From assembly GCF_026242055.1 (NCBI RefSeq), contig NZ_JAPJDL010000013.1, positions 127,357-191,356 of the forward strand: 64,000 bases of DNA, given 5' to 3'. Each line of letters starts with the position of its first letter. Position 1 is the first letter of the stretch. The notes beneath the pieces were generated by a model. It had not been told where the DNA came from. It did no database searches and saw only the letters and a program-made list of their open reading frames with translations. Origin of the DNA: Lentzea sp. NEAU-D7 (GTDB taxonomy: Bacteria > Actinomycetota > Actinomycetes > Mycobacteriales > Pseudonocardiaceae). Below are positions 25,050-34,433 of the stretch, in pieces. The translations under genes were made by a program, and so were the position numbers.

Positions 25050-25078
25050 TTGACACACCTCCGCACACGCAAGACGCT
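25050..25078 (+). promoter_or_regulatory. candidate promoter for GH78 gene
   Basis: TTGACA (25050-25055), a 17-bp spacer and GACGCT (25073-25078). Transcription would start near 25085, placing the operator at 25093-25106 about 10 bp downstream, as at rhaT. Confidence 0.5.
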
Positions 25079-25092
25079 GGGCGCGCTGCCGT

Positions 25093-25106
25093 GATTGAAA
25101 CGTTTC
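25093..25106. promoter_or_regulatory. LacI-type operator (RhaR-like) before GH78 gene
   Basis: TTGAAACGTTTCAT contains the perfect palindrome TGAAACGTTTCA and lies 26 bp before the GH78 start. The match to the rhaT operator links rhamnosidase expression to the rhamnose repressor. Confidence 0.8.
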
Positions 25107-25131
25107 ATCCAGCGACGAAGGTGGAGGCGAC

Positions 25132-28100
25132 GTGCGCAGACGGGTGTTCCTCAGGACGTCGGCGGTCGGGCTGACCGCCACCGCACTGCCGGTCGGGGTG
25201 GCGCACGCCGCACCGCCGGAGCGGGCCGGTGGGGTGCGCGTGGTGCGCACGACCGTGGAGTACGCGGAGACGTTGCTGGGCACGGACGTCACCGCGCCCC
25301 GGCTCGCCTGGGTCCTCGCGGCCGGCGGCACCGGTGCCCGGCAGACCGCCTACCAGGTCGAGGTCGGCACCGCGCCCGGACGGGCGGACGTCTGGCAGTC
25401 CGGCAAGGTCGGCTCCGACCGCACCACGGGAGTCGTCTACGCGGGCGAGGAGCTGAAGCCGCGCACCCGCTACCACTGGCGCGTCCGGGTGTGGGACGGC
25501 GCGAACCGGCCGTCGGCGTGGAGCACCACGAACTGGTGGGAGACGGCGCTGCTCGGCACGCCGTGGCAGGCGCGGTGGATCGGCGCCGAGGACACGTCGA
25601 TCGGTTTCACCGGCGCGCGGTGGATCTGGTCGGCCACGACACCGGCCGAGAGCCGGTGGTTCCGCACCTCCGTCGACCTTCCCGCGGACGCGGTCAGGGC
25701 CAGGCTCGTCGCGACGGCGGACGACGACTTCACCCTGCACGTCAACGGGTCCGAGGTCCTGCACGTGCCCGAGCAGGTCGACGTCTGGAAGGTCGGGCAA
25801 CGCGCCGACGTGACCCGCCTGTCCGGCCGGCGGATCGTGCTGGCCGCCCGCGCCACCAACAGGTCGGCGGGGCCGGCCGGGTTCCTGCTGCGACTCCTGG
25901 TCGATCTCGCCGACGGCCAGCGCGAGGTGGTCACCGGTCCTGGCTGGAAGGTCGCCGAGACCGAGCAGCCCGGCTGGCAGACCCCGGACTTCGACGACTC
26001 GGCGTGGGCACCGGCGACCGTGCTCGACCCGTACGGCCAGGGTCCGTGGGGTGCGAACGTCACGGTGGAGGAGCAGCCGGCGCCGTTGCTGCGCAGGGAG
26101 TTCGCGCTGACCAAGCCGGTCAGGCGTGCCCGGCTGTACGTCAGCGGCCTCGCCTACCACGAGACCGAGATCAACGGCCGCCGCGTCGGCGACCGGGTGC
26201 TCGACCCCGGCTTCACCGACTACGACAACACGGTTCTGTACGCGACGCACGACGTCACGAGCCTGGTTCGCAACGGCCGCAACGCGATCGGCGTGACACT
26301 GGGCCGCGGCTTCTACGGCATGAAGACGCCGAACGTGTGGCGGTGGGAGCGGCCGCCGTGGCACGACGAGCCGAAACTGCTGGCACAGCTGGAGATCGAC
26401 CACCCGGACGGCACGCGCACGACCATCACGTCGGACGAGCGGTGGCGCCTGACCGATGGCCCCACGGTGTCGAACTCGCTCTACACCGGCGAGACCTACG
26501 ACGCCCGCCTCGCGCCGCGCGACTGGACGAAACCCGGATTCGGCGACGGCGCCTGGCAGCCCGCCTCCGTCAGGCCGGCACCGAGGGGCACGCTGAAAGC
26601 CCAGGAGCACGAACCGATCCGCGTGATCGAGTCGGTCACACCGACCGTGAGCGTGCTCAAGCCCGGTGTCTTCGTGGCCGACATGGGCCGCACGATGTCC
26701 GGCTGGACGCAGCTCACCGTCACCGCCCCCGCGGGCACCGTGGTGCGGCTCAAGCACGGTGAGACGCTGAACTCCGACGGCAGTGTTCGCATGGAGAACG
26801 GACACGTCAGCGGTGGCCGGATCCAGCTCGACGAGTACGTCTGCGCCGGCGGCACGGAGACGTGGGAGCCGAAGTTCTCCTACAAGGGCTTCCGCTACGT
26901 CGAGGTGACCGGCCTGACCGCGGCACCGAGGCTGGTCGGCCGCCTGGTGCACTCGGACGTGCCGCAGGTCAGCACGTTCCGCTGCTCCGAGCCGTTGTTC
27001 GAGCAGTACGACGCCGCGATGCGCCGCACGGTCGCGAACAACCTGCACGGCATCCCCACCGACACCCCGACCTACGAGAAGAACGGCTGGACGGGCGACG
27101 CCCAGGTCGGCGCCCCGTCGATGCTCGCCGAGTTCGGCATGGCGAAGTTCTTCACGAAGTGGCTCGGCGACCTCGCGGACAGCCAGGACGCGGCCGGTCA
27201 GCTACCGGTGATCGTGCCGAGCGGCGGCTGGGGTTACCGCGAACTCGCGCCCGCTCCCGAGTGGACGACCGTGTACCCGTTCGTGCTGCGGGAGATGTAC
27301 CGGATCTACGGCGACGAACGGTTGCCGCAGCAGCACTGGCCGGTGCTCACCCGGTACCTGGACTGGGAGATCGGCAGGTTGCGCGACGGCCTCGCGGTCA
27401 CGGCGCTCGGTGACTTCCTGCCACCGGACTCCGGTGGCATCCCGCCGGAGGACACCCGGCTCACCGCGACCGCGTACCTCTACCGGGCCCTGCTGCACAC
27501 CGCCGAGCTCGGCGACGTGATCGGCAAGCCCGTCCCGCGGTACCGCGAGGTGGCGGCCGGCTTGTTGTCATCGTTCAACAAGGCGTTCCTGGACGGCTAC
27601 TACCGCACCGCCAAGGACCCGGACTACCGGCAAACGTCCAACGCGATCCCGCTCGCGTTCGGCATGGTGCCCGCCGGCTCCGTCCAGACGGTCGCGGACA
27701 GGCTCGCGAGTGAGGTCCGGGCGAACGGCAACCACGTCAACGTCGGCTGCCTCGGTGCCAGCGTGCTGCTGCAGGCGTTGAGCGACAACGGACACGCCGA
27801 CGTCGCGCACGCCATGGCTACCGAACGGTCGTACCCGAGCTGGGGTCACTGGTTCTCGAACGGCGCCGACACGATGTGGGAGATGTGGGACACCGGCACC
27901 CGTTCGCGCAACCACTACTTCAAGGGCACCGTCGCGCAGTGGCTGTACGAGCACGTCGCCGGTCTGCGGCCGGGCGACGCGGGCTACCGGACGTTCGTGG
28001 TCCGGCCTTCCGCGACCGCTCTGTCGTGGGCGCGGTTCGAGTTCGAAAGCGTGCGCGGACGCATCAGCGTGGCGTGGGCGAAGGTGGACGGCGTGCTGCG

Positions 28101-28251
28101 GCTCACCGTCGAGGTGCCGGTGGGGTCGACCGCCGAGGTGCACGTGCCGCATTCCAGCGGTGTCGCGGTGGTGAAGGTGCCGCACGGGCGGTGGCGGTTC
28201 ACCGGGGGAGGGACCGCCGCAGCGGCTGCGACGGCCGTACCGGCTTCCTGA
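25132..28251 (+). CDS. secreted GH78 alpha-L-rhamnosidase with CBM67-like module
   Basis: 1039 residues, GTG start after GGTGGAGG. The N-terminus MRRRVFLRTSAVGLTA is a Tat signal. The layout matches the Streptomyces avermitilis SaRha78A type: an Fn3-like domain (about 40-140), a CBM67-like jelly roll inserted at about 142-310 (ATADDDFTLHVNG carries the Asp/Asn expected to bind rhamnose and calcium), beta domains, then the alpha/alpha barrel (about 615-950) and a C-terminal beta domain. Catalytic Glu residues are E649 (DTPTYEKNGWTGDAQ, acid) and E917 (TMWEMWD, base). It releases terminal alpha-L-rhamnose outside the cell, feeding the adjacent rhamnose importer and catabolic operon; it shares their operator. 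Confidence 0.95.
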   Translation: MRRRVFLRTSAVGLTATALPVGVAHAAPPERAGGVRVVRTTVEYAETLLGTDVTAPRLAWVLAAGGTGARQTAYQVEVGTAPGRADVWQSGKVGSDRTTGVVYAGEELKPRTRYHWRVRVWDGANRPSAWSTTNWWETALLGTPWQARWIGAEDTSIGFTGARWIWSATTPAESRWFRTSVDLPADAVRARLVATADDDFTLHVNGSEVLHVPEQVDVWKVGQRADVTRLSGRRIVLAARATNRSAGPAGFLLRLLVDLADGQREVVTGPGWKVAETEQPGWQTPDFDDSAWAPATVLDPYGQGPWGANVTVEEQPAPLLRREFALTKPVRRARLYVSGLAYHETEINGRRVGDRVLDPGFTDYDNTVLYATHDVTSLVRNGRNAIGVTLGRGFYGMKTPNVWRWERPPWHDEPKLLAQLEIDHPDGTRTTITSDERWRLTDGPTVSNSLYTGETYDARLAPRDWTKPGFGDGAWQPASVRPAPRGTLKAQEHEPIRVIESVTPTVSVLKPGVFVADMGRTMSGWTQLTVTAPAGTVVRLKHGETLNSDGSVRMENGHVSGGRIQLDEYVCAGGTETWEPKFSYKGFRYVEVTGLTAAPRLVGRLVHSDVPQVSTFRCSEPLFEQYDAAMRRTVANNLHGIPTDTPTYEKNGWTGDAQVGAPSMLAEFGMAKFFTKWLGDLADSQDAAGQLPVIVPSGGWGYRELAPAPEWTTVYPFVLREMYRIYGDERLPQQHWPVLTRYLDWEIGRLRDGLAVTALGDFLPPDSGGIPPEDTRLTATAYLYRALLHTAELGDVIGKPVPRYREVAAGLLSSFNKAFLDGYYRTAKDPDYRQTSNAIPLAFGMVPAGSVQTVADRLASEVRANGNHVNVGCLGASVLLQALSDNGHADVAHAMATERSYPSWGHWFSNGADTMWEMWDTGTRSRNHYFKGTVAQWLYEHVAGLRPGDAGYRTFVVRPSATALSWARFEFESVRGRISVAWAKVDGVLRLTVEVPVGSTAEVHVPHSSGVAVVKVPHGRWRFTGGGTAAAAATAVPAS

Positions 28252-28272
28252 GCACCGCGAAGCGCTCATCGG

Positions 28273-29511
28273 CTACCGGAACAGGCGGGCCGGCACCGCC
28301 TCCGCGAGCATCCGGTAGCCGGTCGGGTTCAGGTGCAGGTGGTCACCGACGTCCGCGGCGGCGAGGAGTCGCCGCGGATCGGCCGGATCGCGCACGGCGG
28401 CGTCGAAGTCGACGACCGCGTCGAAGCGGTGGCTCGTGCGGATCCAGCGGTTGACGGCCTGCCGGGACGACTCGCGCAGGCCACCGGGATCGTCGTAACC
28501 GCTGCCGCCGAACGGAAGCAGCGTGGCGCCGTAGACCCGGATGTCGTGCGCGTGGGCCCGATCGGCGATCTGCTGGTAGGCGGCGATCAGGTCGTCGGTC
28601 ACCTGCTTCTGGGCGGTCTCGTCCGCCGCGGCGGTGCCGATGTCGTTGACGCCCTCGAAGAGGATCAGCCACCGGACGGCGCTCTGCGCGAGCAGGTCGC
28701 GGTCCAGCCGGGCCAGCACGCTGGGACCGAGGCCGTCGTTGAGCACGCGGTTGCCGCCCGCGGCCTGGTTGAGCACCGCGATGTCGTTGCGCCGCAACCG
28801 GTCGAAGAGCTGGTTGGGCCAGCGGTCGTTGCCGTTGGTGGTCGAGCCGCGGCCGTCGGTCAGCGAGTCGCCGATCACGACCACGCCGGCGGCGTCCACG
28901 CGCACCTCGACGGCGCTGAGGAAGTACCAGTGGTCGGTGGGGGTCGCGCCCGGCAGGTCCGGCGAGTCGGCGTGGTTGCCCGCCAGCAGGTGGGACGTGG
29001 TGCGGGAGCCGGGATGCGACGTGATCGAGTTGGACGCCTGGCCGCTCGCGAGGTACACGGTCACGGTGAGGTTCGTGTTGGGCGTCAGGGAAAAGCCGAG
29101 CGGGTCCGACAGCACCAGCGCGCCCACCGGCGCGGTCGCCGAGGTCCTGCCGTTGAACGTCACGTGCCGGACCGTGCCCGGCTGGACCGCGCTGACGCCC
29201 GCGCGGCCGTCCGCCGGCAGGGCGACGGTGACCGCGGTGATCGGCAGCGCCGCCCCGCCGAACGCGTTGGAGAACCGCAGCCGCATCCGCTGCCCGCCGA
29301 CCGTGACCTTGACGGTCTGGCGCAGCGTGGCGTCCGCGAGCACCAGGCCGTCCTGCGTGAACGGTGGTGGCGGCATGTTGTGCGGTTCGCACAGCTGGGG
29401 CATCGAGGTCCACGTGGTGACCCAGCGCTCGCCTCCCCTGGCATCAGCCCGGGCGGCGGTGGGGACGAGTGCACCGGTGGCGGCCAGACCGAGGAACGAA
29501 CGCCTGCGCAT
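28273..29511 (-). CDS. exported SGNH esterase (rhamnogalacturonan acetylesterase-like)
   Basis: 412 residues with a Tat-type N-terminus (MRRRSFLGLAATGALV). A beta-rich N-terminal domain (about 30-205: WVTTWTSMPQ, RLRFSNAFGG) precedes an SGNH fold: block I VVIGDSLTDGRG, GNRVLND, GVND (block III) and DHLHLN (block V with the His). AAAGGA before the ATG is a good ribosome site. It lies 60 bp downstream of rhaB on the same strand and may be the last gene of the rhamnose operon, though the gap is longer than any within that operon. Deacetylation of pectic or other plant polysaccharide is the likely role; a non-carbohydrate ester cannot be excluded. Confidence 0.8.
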   Translation of the reverse strand: MRRRSFLGLAATGALVPTAARADARGGERWVTTWTSMPQLCEPHNMPPPPFTQDGLVLADATLRQTVKVTVGGQRMRLRFSNAFGGAALPITAVTVALPADGRAGVSAVQPGTVRHVTFNGRTSATAPVGALVLSDPLGFSLTPNTNLTVTVYLASGQASNSITSHPGSRTTSHLLAGNHADSPDLPGATPTDHWYFLSAVEVRVDAAGVVVIGDSLTDGRGSTTNGNDRWPNQLFDRLRRNDIAVLNQAAGGNRVLNDGLGPSVLARLDRDLLAQSAVRWLILFEGVNDIGTAAADETAQKQVTDDLIAAYQQIADRAHAHDIRVYGATLLPFGGSGYDDPGGLRESSRQAVNRWIRTSHRFDAVVDFDAAVRDPADPRRLLAAADVGDHLHLNPTGYRMLAEAVPARLFR

Positions 29512-29571
29512 CTCTCACGTCCTTTCGAAAAGGAGCGGAAAGACGAACCTAGGAGTGCGCGCGAACGGGAG

Positions 29572-30927
29572 TCAATCGATCGAGCCGGACGACCTGGTTT
29601 TCGAAACTTCTCGGCGTTGTGGGAGATAGCGCCGCAACTCCGGTGAGCGCCGGACGAGCTTCCTGAGGTCCGTCAGCGTGCCGTGCGCCGCACCCAGGGC
29701 ACGTGCCTGCACCAGGACGTTGCCCAGCGCGGTCGCCTCGGCGGGACCAGCCACCACGGGCAGGCCGCACGCGTCGGCGGTGAGCTGGCACAACAGCTCG
29801 TTGCGCGCACCACCGCCGACCACGTGCACGACGTCGACCTCTTTGCCGGACAACCGTTGTGCGTCCTCGACGGCGTCCCGGTGCGCCAGCGCGAGACTGT
29901 CCAGGATGGACCGCACGATCTCCGGTCTGGTCCTGGGCACGCGCTGGCCGTGCTCGCGGCACCACCGCTCGATCCTGGCCGGCATGTCACCCGGCGGACG
30001 GAATACCGGATCGTTCGGGTCGAACACCGATCCGGTCGCGTGCCGCGCCTCCCGCAACAACGGTTCGAGGTCGGTGTTCCAGCAGCGCAGGCATTCTTGG
30101 AGCAGCCACAAGCCCATCACGTTGCGGAGGTAGCGGATCGTGCCGTCGACCCCGCCCTCGTTGGTGAAGTTGGCGGCGCGGCTCTCTGCGGTGAGCACGG
30201 GCCGGGGGAGTTCCACGCCGACCAACGACCAGGTGCCGCAGGAGATGTAGGCGAACCGGTCCGTCTCGGCGGGGACGGCGACCACCGCGGACGCGGTGTC
30301 GTGCGAGCCGACCGCGATGACCGGGACGCCGTCGTGCGTGCCGGCGGGGTCACCGGGGTGGCGCAGGTCGGGCAGCAGGCTGGGCGGGAGGTCCCGTGTC
30401 AGCTCGGGCGACCACCGTCCTGTTCGGACGTCGATCAGGCCGGTCGTGGTGGCGTTGGTGTACTCGGCGCCCCGTTCTCCGGTGAGCCAGTAGGAGAGCA
30501 GGTCCGGGACCAGCAGGAGCTGGGAGGCCCGGGGGAGCAGCGGTTCGGCCATCAGCTGGAACATCGTGTTGAACGGCTGGAACTGCAGGCCGTTGATCTC
30601 GTACAGGCCGTCGGCCGGCTTGATCCCGTCGGTGCGGGAGTCGCGGTAGCAGACGGGGTCGTCCAGCAGTTCGCCGGACGCGTCGAGCAGGCCGTAGTCG
30701 ACCGCCCAGCTGTCGATGCCGATGCTGCCGACCTCGCCGGCGAGCCGGAGCCCGGCCAGCACCTCGCGGTGCAGGCCGGGCAGGTCCCAGTGCAGCGAGC
30801 CGCGCCGGTGCACCGGGCCGTTGGCGAACCGGTGCACCTCCTCGACGCGGACGCGGCCATCGGTGACGACCCCTCGCACCACGCGGCCGCTGGACGCGCC
30901 GAGGTCGACCGCGGCGACCGCCGTCAT
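29572..30927 (-). CDS. rhaB: rhamnulokinase
   Basis: 451 residues of the FGGY kinase family, cytosolic. The N-terminal ATP-binding motif is AAVDLGASSGRV; SIGIDSWAVDYGLLD, LTGERGAEYTNATTTGLID and the SCGTWSLVGVEL segment are typical of RhaB, and HVVGGGARNELLCQ is the second FGGY signature. It phosphorylates L-rhamnulose to L-rhamnulose-1-phosphate, the step between isomerase and aldolase. Its start overlaps the stop of the aldolase/dehydrogenase gene by 4 bp (ATGA), so it is the last tightly coupled gene of the operon. Confidence 0.95.
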   Translation of the reverse strand: MTAVAAVDLGASSGRVVRGVVTDGRVRVEEVHRFANGPVHRRGSLHWDLPGLHREVLAGLRLAGEVGSIGIDSWAVDYGLLDASGELLDDPVCYRDSRTDGIKPADGLYEINGLQFQPFNTMFQLMAEPLLPRASQLLLVPDLLSYWLTGERGAEYTNATTTGLIDVRTGRWSPELTRDLPPSLLPDLRHPGDPAGTHDGVPVIAVGSHDTASAVVAVPAETDRFAYISCGTWSLVGVELPRPVLTAESRAANFTNEGGVDGTIRYLRNVMGLWLLQECLRCWNTDLEPLLREARHATGSVFDPNDPVFRPPGDMPARIERWCREHGQRVPRTRPEIVRSILDSLALAHRDAVEDAQRLSGKEVDVVHVVGGGARNELLCQLTADACGLPVVAGPAEATALGNVLVQARALGAAHGTLTDLRKLVRRSPELRRYLPQRREVSKTRSSGSID

Positions 30928-32948
30928 CGCAGGAACGCCGCGGCGACACCGGCGTCGACCGGCACGTGCAGGCCGGTCGTGAGCGACAGCTCGCCCGCCG
31001 TGAGCGCGAACACCGCAGCGGCCACGTGACCGGGCAGCACCTCGCGCTTGAGCAGGGTGCGCTGGGCGTAGAACGCGCCGAGCTCCTCCTCCGGTACGCC
31101 GTAGACGGCGGCGCGCTGGGCGCCCCAGCCGCCCGCGAAGATGCCGGAGCCGCGGACCACGCCGTCGGGGTTGATGCCGTTGACGCGGATGCCGTCCCCG
31201 CCGAGCTCGGCCGCGAGCAACCGCACCTGGTGCGCCTGGTCGGCCTTGGCCGCCCCGTACGCGACGTTGTTCGGGCCGGCGAAGACCGCGTTCTTGCTGG
31301 AGATGTAGATGATGTCGCCGCCCATGCCCTGGGCGCGCATGACCCTGGCGGCCTGCTGCGAGACCAGGAACGAGCCCTTGGCCATCACGTCGTGCTGCAG
31401 GTCCCAGTCGGCCTCGGTCGTCTCGTCGAGCGGCTTGGAGATCGACAGACCGGCGTTGTTGACCACCAGGTCCACGCCGCCGAACGCGAGCACGGCCGCG
31501 CGGAACGCCTCGGCGATGCCCGCCGCGTCGGTGACGTCGACGGTCACCGGCACCGCCACGTCCGCGGAGCCGATCCCCTCGGCCACCGCACGCGCGCTCT
31601 CACCGTCGCGGTCGGCCACCACGACGCACGCGCCCTCGGCGGCCAGCCGTTCGGCGACCGCCCGGCCGATGCCCGAACCGCCGCCGGTGACGAGCGCTAC
31701 GCGCGTGGCCAGGGGCTTGGGCTTCGGCATTCGCCGCAGCTTGGCCTCTTCCAGCGACCAGTACTCGATGCGGAACTTCTCGCGCTCGTCGATCGGCGCG
31801 TACCGCGAGACCGACTCGGCGCCCCGCATCACGTTGATCGCGTTCACGTAGAACTCGCCCGCCACCCGTGCGGTCTGCTTGTTCCCGCCGAAGCTGAACA
31901 TGCCGACGCCCGGCACGAGCACGACGGCCGGGTCCGCGCCGCGCATCGGCGGGCTGTCCGGCTCGGCGTGCCGTTCGTAGTACGCCCGGTAGTCCTCGCG
32001 GTAGGCCGCGTGGAGGCGTCGCAGGCGCTCCACGACGTCCGCCACCGGCGCGCTCGGCGGCAGGTCGAGCACCAGCGGCCGGACCTTGGTGCGCAGGAAG
32101 TGGTCGGGGCACGACGTGCCGAGCGCGGCCAGTTCCGGATGCCGTTCCCGCGACAGGAAGTCCAGCACCACGGCGGAGTCGGTGAAGTGGCCGACCTGCG
32201 GGCTGTCCGCGGAGGCCAGGCCGCGGATCACCGGAGCGAGTGCGGCCGCCCTCACCCGCCTGTCCTCCGGTGGCAGCGGCTCGTGGACCACCGGCCCGAA
32301 CGGCTCGGCGCGGCCGTGGGCGTCCAGGTAGCGCTGCGCGGTCTGGATGATCTCCAGCGAGTGCGCCTCGCACTCCTCGCTCGTCGCGCCCCACGCGGTG
32401 ATGCCGTGCCCGCCGAGGACGACGCCGATCGCCTGCGGGTGGTCGCGCTGGATCGCCGCGATGTCCAGGCCCAGCTGGAAACCCGGCCGCCGCCACGGCA
32501 CCCACGCCACGCGGTCGCCGAAGCACGCCTTGACCAGCGCCTCGCCGTCCGCCGCCGTCGCGAACGCGATGCCGGCGTCCGGGTGCAGGTGGTCGACGTG
32601 CGCCGCGTCCACCAGACCGTGCATGGCGGTGTCGATCGACGGTGCCGCGCCTCCCTTGCCGTGCAGGCAGAAGTCGAACGCGGCGACCATCTCGTCCTCG
32701 CGCTCCACGCCCAGGTAGACCTCGGTCAGCGCGCGGAGCCGGTCGAGCCTCAGCACCGCGAGCCCCGACTCCTTCAACGTCCCCAGGTCACCGCCGGATC
32801 CCTTGACCCACAACAGGTCGACGGGCTGCCCGGTAACGGGATCGGTCTCCGAGCCCTTGGCGGAGGTGTTGCCGCCCGCGTAGTTGGTGTTGCGCGGATC
32901 GGCACCGAGCCGGTTGCTCCGCCCCAGCAGCGCTTGGACCTGCTCCAT
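30924..32948 (-). CDS. rhaD: bifunctional rhamnulose-1-phosphate aldolase / short-chain dehydrogenase
   Basis: 674 residues from the ATG at 32948, which shares one base with the rhaI stop; a GTG at 32960 is an alternative. Residues 1-400 are a class II aldolase: NTSAKG near the start, zinc-binding HVDHLHPDAG and GGHGITAWG. Residues 415-674 are a Rossmann short-chain dehydrogenase: VTGGGSGIGRA for NAD, a conserved NNAG and the YGAAK catalytic Tyr-Lys. The first half splits rhamnulose-1-phosphate into DHAP and L-lactaldehyde, and the second oxidises or reduces lactaldehyde, so the reactive aldehyde can be dealt with by one protein. This fused form is known from other bacteria with an RhaI-type pathway. 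Confidence 0.95.
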   Translation of the reverse strand: MEQVQALLGRSNRLGADPRNTNYAGGNTSAKGSETDPVTGQPVDLLWVKGSGGDLGTLKESGLAVLRLDRLRALTEVYLGVEREDEMVAAFDFCLHGKGGAAPSIDTAMHGLVDAAHVDHLHPDAGIAFATAADGEALVKACFGDRVAWVPWRRPGFQLGLDIAAIQRDHPQAIGVVLGGHGITAWGATSEECEAHSLEIIQTAQRYLDAHGRAEPFGPVVHEPLPPEDRRVRAAALAPVIRGLASADSPQVGHFTDSAVVLDFLSRERHPELAALGTSCPDHFLRTKVRPLVLDLPPSAPVADVVERLRRLHAAYREDYRAYYERHAEPDSPPMRGADPAVVLVPGVGMFSFGGNKQTARVAGEFYVNAINVMRGAESVSRYAPIDEREKFRIEYWSLEEAKLRRMPKPKPLATRVALVTGGGSGIGRAVAERLAAEGACVVVADRDGESARAVAEGIGSADVAVPVTVDVTDAAGIAEAFRAAVLAFGGVDLVVNNAGLSISKPLDETTEADWDLQHDVMAKGSFLVSQQAARVMRAQGMGGDIIYISSKNAVFAGPNNVAYGAAKADQAHQVRLLAAELGGDGIRVNGINPDGVVRGSGIFAGGWGAQRAAVYGVPEEELGAFYAQRTLLKREVLPGHVAAAVFALTAGELSLTTGLHVPVDAGVAAAFLR

Positions 32949-34102
32949 CACGCACCCCACCCGGCGGCCTCGCCACCGACTCGTTCCCGGACGATCTGCT
33001 CGGCGTACCCGGACCGCCGGTACGCGGCCATGGGATCAGGATCCAGTCCCATGTCCTCGCGCAGCTCCCGCAGGAGCGGCCGCACGTCGGTGTTGTAGGC
33101 GTCCATCAACGCCGCGTTCGCCTCCAGCACGTCACCGGCCCGCTGGGCCGCGTCCAGCGCGCCGTGGTCGACGAGGAGAGCCTTCGCCGTGGCCTCCTGG
33201 ACGTTGAGCACCGAGCGGATGATCGCCGGGATCTTCGGCTCCAGGTTGTGGCACTGGTCGAGCATGAACGCGATGCCGGCGGCGGGCTTCAGCGCGTCGG
33301 CCAGCACGATCTCGTGCATGATCCGGAACAGCTGGAACGGGTCGGCCGCCCCGGCCATCAGGTCGTCGTCGGCGTAGAAGCGCGAGTTGAAGTCGAACGC
33401 GCCGAGCTTGCCGGCCCGCAGCAGGAACGACACGATGAACTCGATGTTCGTGCCGGGGGCGTGGTGCCCGGTGTCGATCACGACCTGCGCGCGGTCGCCC
33501 AGCTGCAGGCAGTGCGCGAACGCCGTGCCCCAGTCCGGCACGTCCGTCGCGTAGAAGGCGGGCTCGAAGAGCTTGTACTCCAGCAACATCCGCTGATCGG
33601 AGCCGAGCCGGTCGTAGGTCTCCCGCAACGCCTCGGCGAGCCGGTCCTGGCGGGCGCGGATGTTGTCCTGGCCGGGGTAGTTCAGGCCGTCGGCGAACCA
33701 GAGCTTGAGGTCGCGCGACCCCGTCTGGTCCATGATGTCGACGCACTCGAGCAGGTGCCCGACCGCCTTGCGCCGCACCGTCGCGTCCGGGTGGCAGACG
33801 CTGCCGAGCTTGTAGTCGTCGTCCTGGAACACGTTCGAGTTGATGGCCCCGAGCGCGACACCCCGGTCCCGCGCGTAGGAGGCGAGCTTGCCGTAGTCGT
33901 CGACCCTGTCCCACGGGATGTGCAACGCGACGGTCGGCGCGACACCGGTGAGCCGGTGCACCACCGCGGCGTCGTCGATCTTCTCGTACGGCGTGCGCGG
34001 AACTCCCTGCTGCGCGAACACCTTGAACCGGGTGCCGGAGTTGCCGTACGCCCACGACGGCGTCTCGATCCGCTGCTCGCGCAGCGCGTCCTTCACGCTC
34101 AT
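32948..34102 (-). CDS. rhaI: L-rhamnose isomerase (RhaI type)
   Basis: 384 residues. The ATG at 34102 is preferred over the longer frame because GGGGAGA stands just upstream. It belongs to the RhaI family of Pseudomonas stutzeri/Gram-positive type rather than enterobacterial RhaA. Metal-site segments are visible: LLEYKLFEPAFYATD, VVIDTGHHAPGTNIE and FNSRFYADDDL. It converts L-rhamnose to L-rhamnulose in the cytosol. The gene sits 18 bp after rhaM and overlaps rhaD by one base. Confidence 0.95.
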   Translation of the reverse strand: MSVKDALREQRIETPSWAYGNSGTRFKVFAQQGVPRTPYEKIDDAAVVHRLTGVAPTVALHIPWDRVDDYGKLASYARDRGVALGAINSNVFQDDDYKLGSVCHPDATVRRKAVGHLLECVDIMDQTGSRDLKLWFADGLNYPGQDNIRARQDRLAEALRETYDRLGSDQRMLLEYKLFEPAFYATDVPDWGTAFAHCLQLGDRAQVVIDTGHHAPGTNIEFIVSFLLRAGKLGAFDFNSRFYADDDLMAGAADPFQLFRIMHEIVLADALKPAAGIAFMLDQCHNLEPKIPAIIRSVLNVQEATAKALLVDHGALDAAQRAGDVLEANAALMDAYNTDVRPLLRELREDMGLDPDPMAAYRRSGYAEQIVRERVGGEAAGWGA

Positions 34103-34120
34103 GTTGGTTCTCCCCAAAAC

Positions 34121-34432
34121 TCAGTCGAGGTGGAAGACCTCGTCGAGGGGCCGCATCCGTTCGTCGGCGTTGCCGTCGCCGACGAAGAACTCCGCCATCT
34201 CGGACTGCCAGCGCGCGTTGACCTCGGTGCGCGCCATCTCCGCGAGGGCCGCGTCGAAGTCGTCGCACTCCAGGTAACCGACGAGCAGCCCGTCCTCGGC
34301 GAGGAAGAGTGAGTAGTTGTGCCAACCCGCCTCGGTGAGGGCTGCCCGCATCTCCGGCCACACTTCGCGGTGCCGCGCCCGGTACTCCTCGAGCCGGTCC
34401 GGGCGGACCCGCAGCGTGAAGCAGACGCGCAT
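34121..34432 (-). CDS. rhaM: L-rhamnose mutarotase
   Basis: 103 residues, a single ferredoxin-like dimeric alpha/beta-barrel domain. Family landmarks are RVRPDRLEEYRARHREVWPEM, GWHNYSLFL and LLVGYLECDDFDAALAEMARTEVNARWQ. It interconverts alpha- and beta-L-rhamnopyranose, supplying the anomer used by the isomerase. It begins one base after the rhaS stop, which supports co-translation and a start at 34432; an upstream in-frame extension lies inside rhaS. Confidence 0.95.
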   Translation of the reverse strand: MRVCFTLRVRPDRLEEYRARHREVWPEMRAALTEAGWHNYSLFLAEDGLLVGYLECDDFDAALAEMARTEVNARWQSEMAEFFVGDGNADERMRPLDEVFHLD

Positions 34433-34433
34433 G